Source: Mactra quadrangularis
Lineage: Eukaryota > Mollusca > Bivalvia > Venerida > Mactridae
DNA length: 64,000 nt
Assembly: GCA_025267735.1 (NCBI GenBank)
Contig: CM046299.1
Location: 25,198,468-25,262,467 of the forward strand
Direction of reading: 5' to 3'
Shown in pieces: positions 45,101 through 57,100 of this stretch. The number at the start of each line of letters is the position of its first letter. Position 1 is the first letter of the stretch. A program made the position numbers and the translations under genes. Under the pieces are notes generated by a model. The model saw only the letters and a list, made by a program, of their open reading frames with translations. It had not been told where the DNA came from and did not search any database.

Positions 45101-48100
45101 ATTCAAAGATGGCTGCATTTCACAACTTCAATTTTTTACCTGTATATCTTTACTTTGTTACAAACTGGCATAGAACGATACATTATACATGTATAGGGTT
45201 TCAATTAATTTTTAACCGACTTTATCTCAACAATGTCCAATATAAATGTAATGCTTCATGTCAAAATGAATGCTGATCATTTTTTGAGATTTGTATAATT
45301 TTACTTTTCTGTTACCATGGTAACCAGAGTTTTATATGGGATTCAATGAACTATTTAAAAGATCTTTACGCTAGGAACATTTCTGCAAAATTTTAGCAAG
45401 ATTGGTATCGTAGTTTTGGAGTAAATGTCGTTTGAAGGAACTTGCTGACAATAAATGAACTATGGCGGCCATTTTGAATTTAAAGATGGCTGCATTTCAA
45501 AAGTTCAATTTTTTCACCTGTATATTTTTCCTTTATTATATACTGGCATAAAATGATACATTATATACGGTTTAAATAAATGTTTGACCGATTTTTTCTT
45601 AACAATGTCCAATATAAGTGTAACTAAAAGGAAAAATTGGTGGCCATTTTGAATTGACCTTTTGAAGGTCAAGGACGCAAGATACAGCCGTGGTAGAGCA
45701 AAAAATGGAATCAGCATACCTGAAATATGTTAAAACCGCTGACTACCTGCTTGTACTAAAAAATGCCGTCAGACTCTTAACGCAGTGCCTTTTTGAAATT
45801 TCTGTCTAAACTATAACGGACTTACGGTCATTGAACTGAATTCAAATCTTCACAAAAAAACCTACTAAGTTTGTTTACCGGCTTGCATTCGTTTGCATTT
45901 GCACTTTTTTCTTCAACACGAACAAAGACAAACAAAAAACGACCCATCCCGGGAACGTACCGTTATGTACGAGACTCCACCATGTCAAAAATATAACTAC
46001 TATAGCGGTCTCAGGGAAGAATTACTTATAAATCGGGGTTGAATCCCATCAACAACAAAATGACTATCATGTATTAAGAAAATCGTAACTGATATTGGCC
46101 CTGTTTTGTAAACCAATCAGAGTTTGAGATTTGTTATTGTACCGCTCCAATAAGTGCTACTGGCCATATAACAGATTACGGTTCGGTTTTCAGTTTTATT
46201 GAACAGGTTTTGCAGTATTGTGCTGTGAATGTACCATTTACAGGCAAATAACACATAGTTTCTTCATAATACGAGTTATTGCAATGGTTAACTTGCTAAG
46301 TAACTAGGTATTCACCAATCTATTACCAATATAAGATATTTGTTTAGTTATTAAATTATTACGGTAACGTTTCCTGATTATCACTTAACTTACAAGTTAA
46401 TTTTCTAGTTAACCAATTAAATACATGTATTAGGTATAGATACTTACCAGTTAGCAATTCTAAATAAGTTTTAAGTGATTAACTAGTAATATAAATAGTT
46501 ACCTTATCTATTTGCTTCTTAGATATGTGGTTTTTCTTGTGGCTGATATATGTCATGATTGTGTTAAAACTCTCACAGAGAGAAAAAATCTCTCGAAAAA
46601 CTTTACAGGATTAAAACACTGTGGTAATGGAAAAGGCGAAGTTATTATTACTTTGTTTCTAGTTTTAGCTCAGAATAATGGGATAACATCAGACTTTAAA
46701 TGGAATGGATTATGGCTTGGTGGAATAGACGCTCATGAAGAAAACAATTGGGATTGGTTTATGAGAAAAACTTCTTGGAAACATTATGAATGGGCTCCTG
46801 GTACACTGTGTTCATATTTCTGCCAATACCTCTGAAATGAGTTATTGTTATACATGTATTCTGATCTTGAAACAAGTTGTTGTCAACAAAATCAATATGT
46901 TTATTGATATCACATAACCGAACCCCAATTATCATTCTAGGTGTGTTCTCTGCTATCAATTATTCATAATTCGATCTGAATGAAAGAGGTGGTTCTGTAA
47001 ACATCAGCTTGAGTTGATTGAAATATTTATGATGTTTTTGTGCACTTCTGTTGAATTTGATAGCAGCCGACACAGTCCCTATTTTGTGTCTTTGATGGAT
47101 CGAGACATCGCTGTTCACTTTAAGTCAAACTCTTAACCATGACCTCTCTGTGCCGACTGCTATCAAATTCAACTGCAGTGCACATTCACAGTTTACATTG
47201 GCATAACTGGTTTAGTTTAAGTTTAAATAATAACATGAACTCATCTACTTGTATCTAGGACTTAGCAGCAAACAAATAACATGTATGATTCTTCCGAATA
47301 CGCTCTGAAATGACAATGGCTCTTGCCAATGTGTAGTTCCCCAGGAGACGATATATAGCCTATAAAACAGGTCACATTTTCCGACAATGTAATTGCAGGA
47401 CAGCCAGACAATACGAATGAAGAAGACTGTGTTATGATGTTAGTACATGCCAGTAACTATGGGACATTAAATGACTTGCCTTGCTCTTACAAAGATATAA
47501 CGTCTGGCTATATATGTCAGTATGACCCAGGTAAGTTAACTACAGGTCATTAGTGCGTCGCGAAAGTTTCTCAGAAACTGACCGTGTATACAGGTACATG
47601 TATATTGCAAACGATTTAATGCAAACAAATATAAACGGAGTGTAGTTGATAGAGTTTCAAAAACTAAGTTTACTTACTAGACCTCATTCACACATTCACC
47701 ATAATGACAGTAACATTCAAGTTTCCTATGCTTGACATAAAAAAAGGAATCTGAAAAGTGTTAATCATCCGTAGGACCAAGGAGATTGATAATGATTTAA
47801 AATCGATACATATTTATACGTTTATATTTGTAATAATATGTATGGTAATCGGTCATATTGGATAAAGATGACATATCGTGTTAACAAAATTGACGAGGAT
47901 GCCATAACTTGGTCTCGAATTGATAATACAAATTCGACAGCAATCTTTTTCATAAAACAAATTTACTTAAAGTCTGTCAATTTTAAGTTTCAGATACAGA
48001 TTGTGGAACAGACTGGGTGTACAATCCAAAAGAGGATAGTTGTTACTTCTTAAATGTTTCTGATGTGGAAGGGAAAGATGCTTGGGAAAGTTGCGAGTCT

Positions 48101-51100
48101 AGTAATAGCCATGTTGCGACATTTAAAAATGATCTAGAGGAATACTTTCTTCAAGGTAAATTACTTTTATGGTGACATCATTTTAGGCAGCTTATGAGAG
48201 GTCAATACCCGACAGGTGTTATACGACATAACATATATGTGCAAGGTTGTTGAACAGTCTGATAGTTTCCAATCTTTGTTTTTAGAAGAAAAGGAATTGA
48301 CGGATAAACCTACGTTTATTGTTAACTCTGTCAGTGACGCGACTTCATATGACAGACTACTTTTCTACATTATCAAAATGGGAATCAATTGCGGCTACGT
48401 TTTAAGGTTTTAAACGACAAGTTACATTTTTACTTTAAAATAATACACGAAATAGTCTTGTATAGGATTTTACAAATTATTCATTACATGTCTCTGGACC
48501 ACTGACTTCACCATACAAAATCAACAGAAACTCAAACGTCGACGCTGAACAGTACTAGTTCTTTGTTTTAAAAATTAGATTTTCTGTGTGTGTAAATGTT
48601 ACCTCAGAAATAATGTTATTATTATTATACTCCCAAAATTTGTACTGCATTACATTCCTTGTTTAATTTGACGAAAATCCAGCCATTTTACAGTGAATGC
48701 AAAGGTTAACTAGTGTTTTGCCATAGCCAAGCAGTGCATACAATACATATAATAAAATTGGGTTCTAACTTACCATCGACGTTTTTGACACCGTCAGTCA
48801 AGGCTAATTTTCCGATGACATTTCACTCCAGCGTCGCTTCGTGCGTGATTTTGTCTAAATAATCTTAATATCCAAATCGTCAGTTTAAAGTTTGAATTAC
48901 AAATTTTCACTTGTACGTTCCAGTCTCCGGATAAACTCGTTTAAATCCATGATGAATTAAATTTCTTGGCACCCTAACACTCATTCGTCCGCTTAACACA
49001 ATCACTGCGCATTCAATTCTGCCATTTAAATTAAGAGACTGATTAACGCAGAGATATCGGATTTTACATCCCATCTCCAAAAGGATTATTCGGTGCGACG
49101 GGCTTCGCCGAACTAAAGATACGTAGCCCAAATTATAATAATTATTTGCATATGCTCTGGCAATCACACTTTCAAATGCTTACAGTGTAATGCTATGGTT
49201 CCACTTGCTTGAATTGTGATACCACGTGGGTCCGGATGAACACGGTATGGATGTTTCGACTTATTTTCACCATCCGGTTTTAAAAGACGTTTGCTGATTT
49301 ACCACGAAGAAATACGGAATTCTACGTCAGATACTTGATTGAGTTTGTGACTCTGTTACAATCATGCTTGATCATAGCATTAAGGCGGGCATAATGTGAT
49401 ACATGCATGTTAAATTAGATGAACATCGAGATGTACCTTTGGAAAAACGTTTTTTATAGCATTATCAATCTTTTACTTGTACAAGAATTAATTCTTGTGT
49501 TAAATTGACACTTTTAACACTTAGTTATATGTTAGGTATTATTAAAGTATGCTGCCATGCATTGTTTTAATATAAATGGTAAAATGATGACTGGACCTTT
49601 CTGAGCCCTACTTAAAAACTGTTATATTGCTTAATAAACATTAGCAAAAGCCGCCCGGCTAGCTCAGTTGGTAGATTGCAAGTCTACTGATCGAGAGGAC
49701 ATACTTTTGTAGAGCTTGGTCATGGAATTATTTCTACGGTCATTCTACTTCCTACCAATGATTTTTAATTTTGTAGGCAGTTGTTAGTCACTGACGAAAA
49801 TATGTGCTTAATAGTTGGTTAACAGCTACATCCAGAGATTTAGCCTTTGCAGGGGGAGTGAGTAGGTTGACTGACCGCCGTTATATGACTTATACAATGT
49901 GTTGCTGCGGCGTCACACCCAACAAACAAACAACAAGCATGAGCAAAGACTTTTATCAATTTACTGGCCAGTACCGCATTTTCACGTATTTGGACCCCAT
50001 ATAAAATATGCTAGCCTCAGGTCTTGACCTTGTTTTTACTGGATTAAGTGAATTTCCCAATTTGTCATTTTTTGCGCGATTCGCTCATAAAAACAACCCC
50101 AATTTGCCATCAGAACAAAAATCTAGGTCATTAAGTGCAGAAAAATGGCACATAATGCTCACAAGAAAACATGTTTTAGTTTGGCATCGAACACCTCATT
50201 TTGTGAATATATTACAGAATGAAATGCTAATTTTGGTTTATAAAAGATCTTGTTAGCTTTTTTGAATAAATGTAATTTTGCGCTGGAAATAAAAAAAGTT
50301 TGTATTAACATTATACAAATGACTAGCTCCTTGTTCACCAAACGTAGCTAGGCAATAATAACAGATTAACTGTTCTTGATTTATATTTCTAGCATTTTTG
50401 TCTCGTCGTGAGCACATTTGGATAGGAGCTTATGGTGAAGTTGATGCGTTCCATTGGTGGGATGGTACCAACGATCATTTAAGAGATAAGAACATCCATA
50501 TAGATGTACTAACAGGTACTATTTCTAAATCGTAATACAACGTACAAAAGACGCAATACAGAATAATCTCTGCAGAGAGGCCCTCTACAGAGCACGTCCT
50601 CTGCACAACAACAGTATTTGATATTTACCTAAGATGCAATTTTTATTAAATTTAACCCCTGCAGAGCAACAACCTCAAGTGAGGTTGTGCTGTAAACGCT
50701 TTCTGTATGTTTAAATGCATGCTTATAAGGGTGCAAAAAATCTATTAATGTCAAACATTGGCTCATGGATACGTAGTGTTTCGAAACAATTTTTGTTTTG
50801 TCTCGTTAATGATATTCAAGTACCCGTGAACGTTTGGTTGCGTAAAAGTAGGAATACACCAAACACAATGTACTTAAACTACGAAGAAGTTTTTCAATTA
50901 ACAAAAAAATATAATTCGTATGACCTGTTTTGTGGTCATTAATGAGATAGTATGGATGGCAATGTAGAATTATATAGATGGATATTCAGATTTATTCAGA
51001 TATAATTTCCTCATAGTATTACATATACTTTGTTTTCTTTTCAGGAAGTTACTCTTATGATGGGTATTTTAATGCCTTTTATGATACAGATGACGAATTC

Positions 51101-54100
51101 TGCGTAAATTATGACTTCTCGACACATGATTTTTATGCTAATGCTTGTACAGGCACATACTATCCAACCTTATGTAAAAGAAGAGGTGAGTTATTGGACA
51201 TCAAGCAAATGTATGTAATAATTATGTAGCAATTAGATTTACAACAAAACACATTTATTCGTTGTAACATTATCAGTTCTGCATATCAACATTATTATTG
51301 CTATCTAAAACGGACATACTGCAAAAATAAAATCTGTGAAAAAACATACATTGTGAATAATATTAAGAGTGGAGCAAAATCAGCCTGGGCTTGATCTGCT
51401 TTTATAACCATATGGTCAGTGTTATTTTATTGAAAGCAGATGCTTGTTTATAAGAATATATGAAGTGCAGTAGAATACTCATTACCAGTTTGGAGATATT
51501 ATCTCAGTAGGACTACTTAAGTAATTGTGCCTTTTTAGTATTAAAAAACTGTTCTTTTTAATGGATTTTTATGTGTATTACTTATTTTTATGGTTCAATT
51601 AATAATTTAGACTACAAACGTAGCTTAAAACTATGCTATGGAATCATTACTGTGAGCATATATTTATATTCTTTGAGATGTCGGATATTGAATGTTATTG
51701 ATGTGATGGATAAATGAAATTAATTTTGTTTTCATTTGATCACAAAGTGTATAAAATATCAGAAATTTAATAATTTTTGAAATTTAGTATGAAACTTTTG
51801 GTGAGCACTGTTAGATTAACAAACGACTCGACAACTTTCATTTTTCCACATTTTTAACAATTACTATTTCTTTATGTTTAGCTGTGATATATTTAAACAT
51901 AGAAATCTTTGACGTTCCTATAAGCTACACAGAAATTGTTTGAAATATTGTTTGTGAAACCTTAGTTAGCTAGGTTCATGAATCATGTGTATTCCATGTT
52001 TTTGTCAAGCAATAGCTACCAACCAGCTGAATACATAAAATTCTACACATATCTTATCTGTAAATATAGATACGTTCGGAAAACACTTTACTTTAAAACC
52101 TGAAGCTATAGTCAGTTACGGCGCATATTTCATTAGAAAATAAAGGGCGTATGCTGTATGCACAAGGAAGACGCACACGTTATTAAAGTTTGAAGTTGCA
52201 GGAACCACACGATGCCATGAAATCTATTTCAAATGCATGGAGTATAATCAAATTACGTTACAATGGATGCCAACTTATTAAATAAATCAGGCAGTAATTA
52301 AAATACACAAATGAATTATAGAAATATTACCCGTAATATAATTGCGAAGTTAAAAAGGTTGTGAAGATTTTATACGTGATGTTGTTTATATTCAAAGCTT
52401 ATGGTTCAAATCTAGCTTATTTGATTTGTTTACTGTATTTAGGAAATGCAGAGAACATTTGATCAGTAGACTTGCGTGCTACAAACTGAGCTAGCCGGGT
52501 GGCTCAGTGTATAATAATTATATTCTTGCAGTAAAGCATAAAGGTTTATATAACTACATTTTCAAAAAGTATGCAAGAGGTGGGTTTTTTTTATATAATA
52601 CTCGATTTCCAAAAATAATGATGTGCATTTATACTTTGCTAACAAGAAAACGCTAACTGTTCTTATTTTTTACTTCAGTTTCGTCATCATCTGTTACATC
52701 GACAACACCTGCACCAACAACAAAGTCTCCTTCAATGAAAACACCATTGGTACCTCCAGGTATGTCATTAATTCAGTTTTACTAACACTGCTATTCTAGG
52801 CTTTGCCGTTACTATGAAGTCGGATAAGTGACCAAGAAAAAAACCAATGTATTTTTCTTATATCACACCATACTTCTAAAAAAGTTAGAATGAGCTAGAA
52901 ACTGTGCAACTATTAAAACGTTATTATACATATTTCGTTAACTCGTTTCAAGACCTTTTTACGAAATAGATGATACAATATATAAAAAAGGGGTCACCAT
53001 TTCACTCAAATTTCCAATAAGTGAAGTGATATCGCCTTAGTAAACACTGATGGCATAGTGTTAAAAGTTAATGACGTTGTTGCTATGAAAATGTGCAGCC
53101 ATACAATAAAATTATATAAATATTTGCAAATCTGAACGAAATTACTACATTTTATCCTTGTGCCTATGTTAAGTTTGCGATGATTTTATTGATGTTGTCC
53201 ATTGTGTCTTTTGACTAAAAGTCAAACTAAAGCATTTAATAAAATGCAGTTAATTGTCAAGTCTTCTCACTCATTCTAACTAAGCAGGAACATGTCTTAT
53301 CGAATGTATTTGTCATTCTAATGTGTAAAATATATCACATTGTATATGTCCATATGTATATTTTGTGTGAAAAGTATCAATAGCGTCTATTGCACTTCAC
53401 CAAAGAAAGAAGTCCGTAGCTTGAGAAATCTCGAGTTGAAGTTTATCCTGGTATAATATGTAAATTATATTTTTACGCAAATTCTTAAGAAAAAAATCAA
53501 CGTGAGTCACATTAAAAGATTTGGAGTTGTAAGACCAAAGGTTGATGCAAAAAATTATTATTACCATATGATGCCTAGGTAAGTTGTGAAATTCTCCACA
53601 TAGAATTTAGAATATAATGAATTTGTAGTATTAAGTATATTACCCTGTCATGAATATACTGTTGTAGCTTACGGTGATTTTTTATCGTTAGAATTGCGTC
53701 AAACGCCACTGGTGTAATTATTAATAAACGATAAATATGAACAAAAAAAATAATTGTAAGAATGGGGGTTTTGAAACTGTTTTTTTCTTAAATAAAAAGA
53801 TGTTGCCTAGATGTTTATCCATATCAATTACATTAATTATAACATTCACTTTATATGATATCAATTGTCAATACGTTGTCATTTACAGCCGACCATTGGC
53901 AGTGTGGAGCTGGTTGGGAAGTTGACGTTTTATCTGGATTATGTTATAAATTTGCTATTGACTCAGAATATTCTGTAACATGGAACGAGGCTCAGCAGAA
54001 ATGTGCTGAAGAAGATGGCAACTTGGTCAGCATAGTTAACATGCATGAACAGGCTTATATTATAGGTAAATTGATGACAAGTATATTGGTATGCTTGTTT

Positions 54101-57100
54101 TTATTCATCATAATTGGTTGGTTTATATCGTGTAACAATACATTTTCAAAGAATGAACTTGAATGCAGTTTAAACAAATAAGAGAAAAGTATCCTGAAAG
54201 TATGAAATGTACTGGCAGGATTTCCTATCAAATTTGCATACAACTTATGGTATAAGTATGTTTTATGCTCTTCTATTTCCAAATTCTTCAAATTAAGTTT
54301 ATGTTTGGATCATTGGAAATAAGTTTGAAAGTAGATTAATTATTGGTCGATTACTCTACAGATTATTAGTATCTGCTTTGTTGATATTCATAAATTATTT
54401 AATTGTTAGCACGTGTTAGATATTATGTTGTTTGGTTTCAGCATCTTACTTATAAAGTTGATACATAACCATTGATGACTCTAAGGTATTTGGATTAGAA
54501 AAGACTAGTTGAGTTGTAAGCCAGAATGATTTAACAAACAATTCAGTTATCATAATTGTTAATATATATTTTTTTTACGGATTTCTCCATCTTTTACGAA
54601 GATACAGTTATGTTTGTTATCAATACATTCACATAATTTTGAAATGAAATACATTTGTTTCAGTGTTATACTTTGGGATTGGTAAATAACATTACTATTT
54701 AATTTCAAAAGTCACGAATGTGTTGGTCTGGCATGACAATATTTCCTTCTCATTAATGATAGTTGATCTCACCAATGGTTATAAAAGAAGTAGTTGAATT
54801 AACAGTTGATTGTCATGTTACTTGACAAAAGACTGCACTACCCCAAAAGCTATGTCCCTTTTAAATAGCTTTGCGTATTAATAGAGCACTTAAAAGAATG
54901 AGCTGTTACAGTCACTTAGTCGTTTAAACTGTATGTATAAGATGTACTATCCGTTTTAGGTCGATTACAAGGCATGGTTAGGAAACTGAATTCTATCGCT
55001 GGTGTTTGGATAGGGTTAACAGATTATACAGTTGAACATCAATGGCATTGGAATGATAATGAACCATATGCATTTTTAAACTGGGCAAAAGGTACATATT
55101 TATCATTTAACAAGAGTCCATAGCACAACAAGACAGAATATCAGAAACAGGCGCTGGTTTAAATAAAGGGTTTCACTGCAAATCAAAGTTCTTCTTTAAG
55201 TATTTTTTTACAATCTAGCTATCTATATACAGTGCATAGTTTACGAAGAATATTTGAATAACCCTGAGGCTATTTATTTTGTAATTTGTCCTGTTTAAAA
55301 CCTAAAATCTGAAAATAAAGTGTTTAAGTAAAATCAGCTCACATGTTTGCTGCAACTAGGCGTAAATGTTGATTCTACATAGGACATTGTTTGATTAAAA
55401 CTACTATCTGGACTATGTACTCCTTTTGAAACAATGTATATGATATGTTAAGTCAAGACTTAAATATCTTGCAATTTTATATATAACCTGTTTGTAAATC
55501 ATTTGTTGTTTATCAGAGTAATTTTGTAGGACCGGATCACTCTAATGCCACAAAAGACTGTGCTGAGATTGTAACTGATATATCTGGGTCATTTGGTTTA
55601 TGGAATGATGTCTCTTGTGATCAACTTAAAGGATATATATGTAAAAGAGGAGGTATTTTTTCAATTTTAATCCATATGCAGAACGTCATTTTAATTATGA
55701 AGCTTATATTGTATAGAGCCTGTAAATCGGAACTCCTCGTCGATTTCCAAAACACATCATCGTAAACTATCTCCTTCGGTTCACATGTAAGTTAGTAGAC
55801 TCTTCAGGCTGGTCAGACTTATGATGTATGCTACATATTCATTATCTGCCGTTCAATTCATAAACGTTGCCGTCCCGTTCTGCTCAGTTCATATCTTCAT
55901 ATAAGCTTAGAGTATCACATTTGCTTGTTTGGTGTAATTAACTGTTTTTGTCATTTCGGTGATGTCCTGTAAATTATTTCATTAAATAATGCAGTGTGCA
56001 CTGTATATGGGACTCTACGAGTATATTTGGACGCGTTATTTCATTATGATTTTGAAGTCATGATTATATTTAGAGTCATTGTTATCTCTATCCTTTATTC
56101 AAAGCTGCTTTAACCTTTAAACATTTTATTCTACACGATCACCTCTTTGTGAGTAGTTTAAGCCTGTAAATATTTTTAAGAACTGGCCTGTAAATATTTT
56201 TTGTAAGATTGATGTCAACGATTACATAATCCTGTGTTTGTATTTATTTATTAATTTTAACCATTTTTACAAATCAATTTAATGCATCATATTGTACTAT
56301 AAAACCATAAAACTTTAAAAATACTGTCGCCAAATATCTGTGGGTTTTGTTTTTGTTTTTAAGAGTTTAATGATAAGACTACAAGTAAAGAACCAAAGCC
56401 ATACTTAGAATGTAAGTATCACTCTTTGTAGAGTTGTATGTAAAGTATTGACTGATATTCTCGTTATTTTACGATACATTGATTCTATCAAACTTCTACC
56501 TCGTTCCATGCTGTTCAAAGGAAGAGTACGAGAGTTTTGTTATAAATTGAACTTCAGTGGCTGTCTATAGTGTAAAAACTATTGTACACGTCTTATCAGC
56601 TGTTTCCAGCATCCTGTGGTTTTAGTTACAAATTGCGTTGCCTTTTAGTTCATACGATTTTTTAGCTCAATTGTGGAACAAGTTTCTTCCAATTTAGATT
56701 TATCATTTTCAAGTCCACTTCCTTGTCCCTCTGGACTAAGTTAGATGGATAAAGTTTCTTGCTCAAGGAAAACAACAGAGTAGGGTTTTGATGGGATTAT
56801 AACATACACAGCGCTAGCTAGCTATCCAATGATTTCCAGTTCAACGTCGTTATGGCTCGGCCACGCTCGCTCCTTGTGCTTATTGATGATTTCCTTTCCT
56901 GAAATGTTTTGAAATATTTTTGACTATTAGATATTATCAATTAATTTTTCGACTCCTTTAAATTAATTTCATTTCTATTAAATGCACTTAGTTTTCTTTA
57001 TTAATAAATGACTAACATATGAATTTTCCTTTGTATAGCTACTTCTATGATTGAGTTTTATCAGCCTGCAGAGGGTGCATCTGGCAACTTTGAATCGCAC

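Larger units (their letters stand above)
40945..45772 (-). mobile_element. 4.8-kb DNA transposon with ~0.5-kb terminal inverted repeats
   Basis: Both ends start CTGACGGCATTTTTTAGTAC. The left arm (40945-41453) and right arm (45248-45772) are near-identical inverted copies; even a spurious 67-codon frame is identical in both. Between them is a decayed minus-strand ORF (42700-44801) and an older SINE (42395-42600). The right arm carries an extra tandem copy of its inner part (44939-45310 before 45311-45625). The close match of the arms suggests recent mobility or gene conversion, while the ORF is already broken. No convincing target-site duplication is seen; flanks are AATAAAGTC on the left and ACTCTTAAC on the right. 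It is inserted in the first intron of CTLD-G. Confidence 0.8.

Noticed and set aside
46512..46668. Open frame extending the CTLD-G second exon leftward (WFFLWLIYV...)
   Set aside because: It is only readable intron; the TTTTAG acceptor at 46668 gives the phase and CTLD alignment needed.
49652..49730. Possible tRNA gene (GGCTAGCTCAGTTGGTAG)
   Set aside because: The acceptor and T-arms are not complementary and a SINE body and tail follow; it is a tRNA-derived SINE head.
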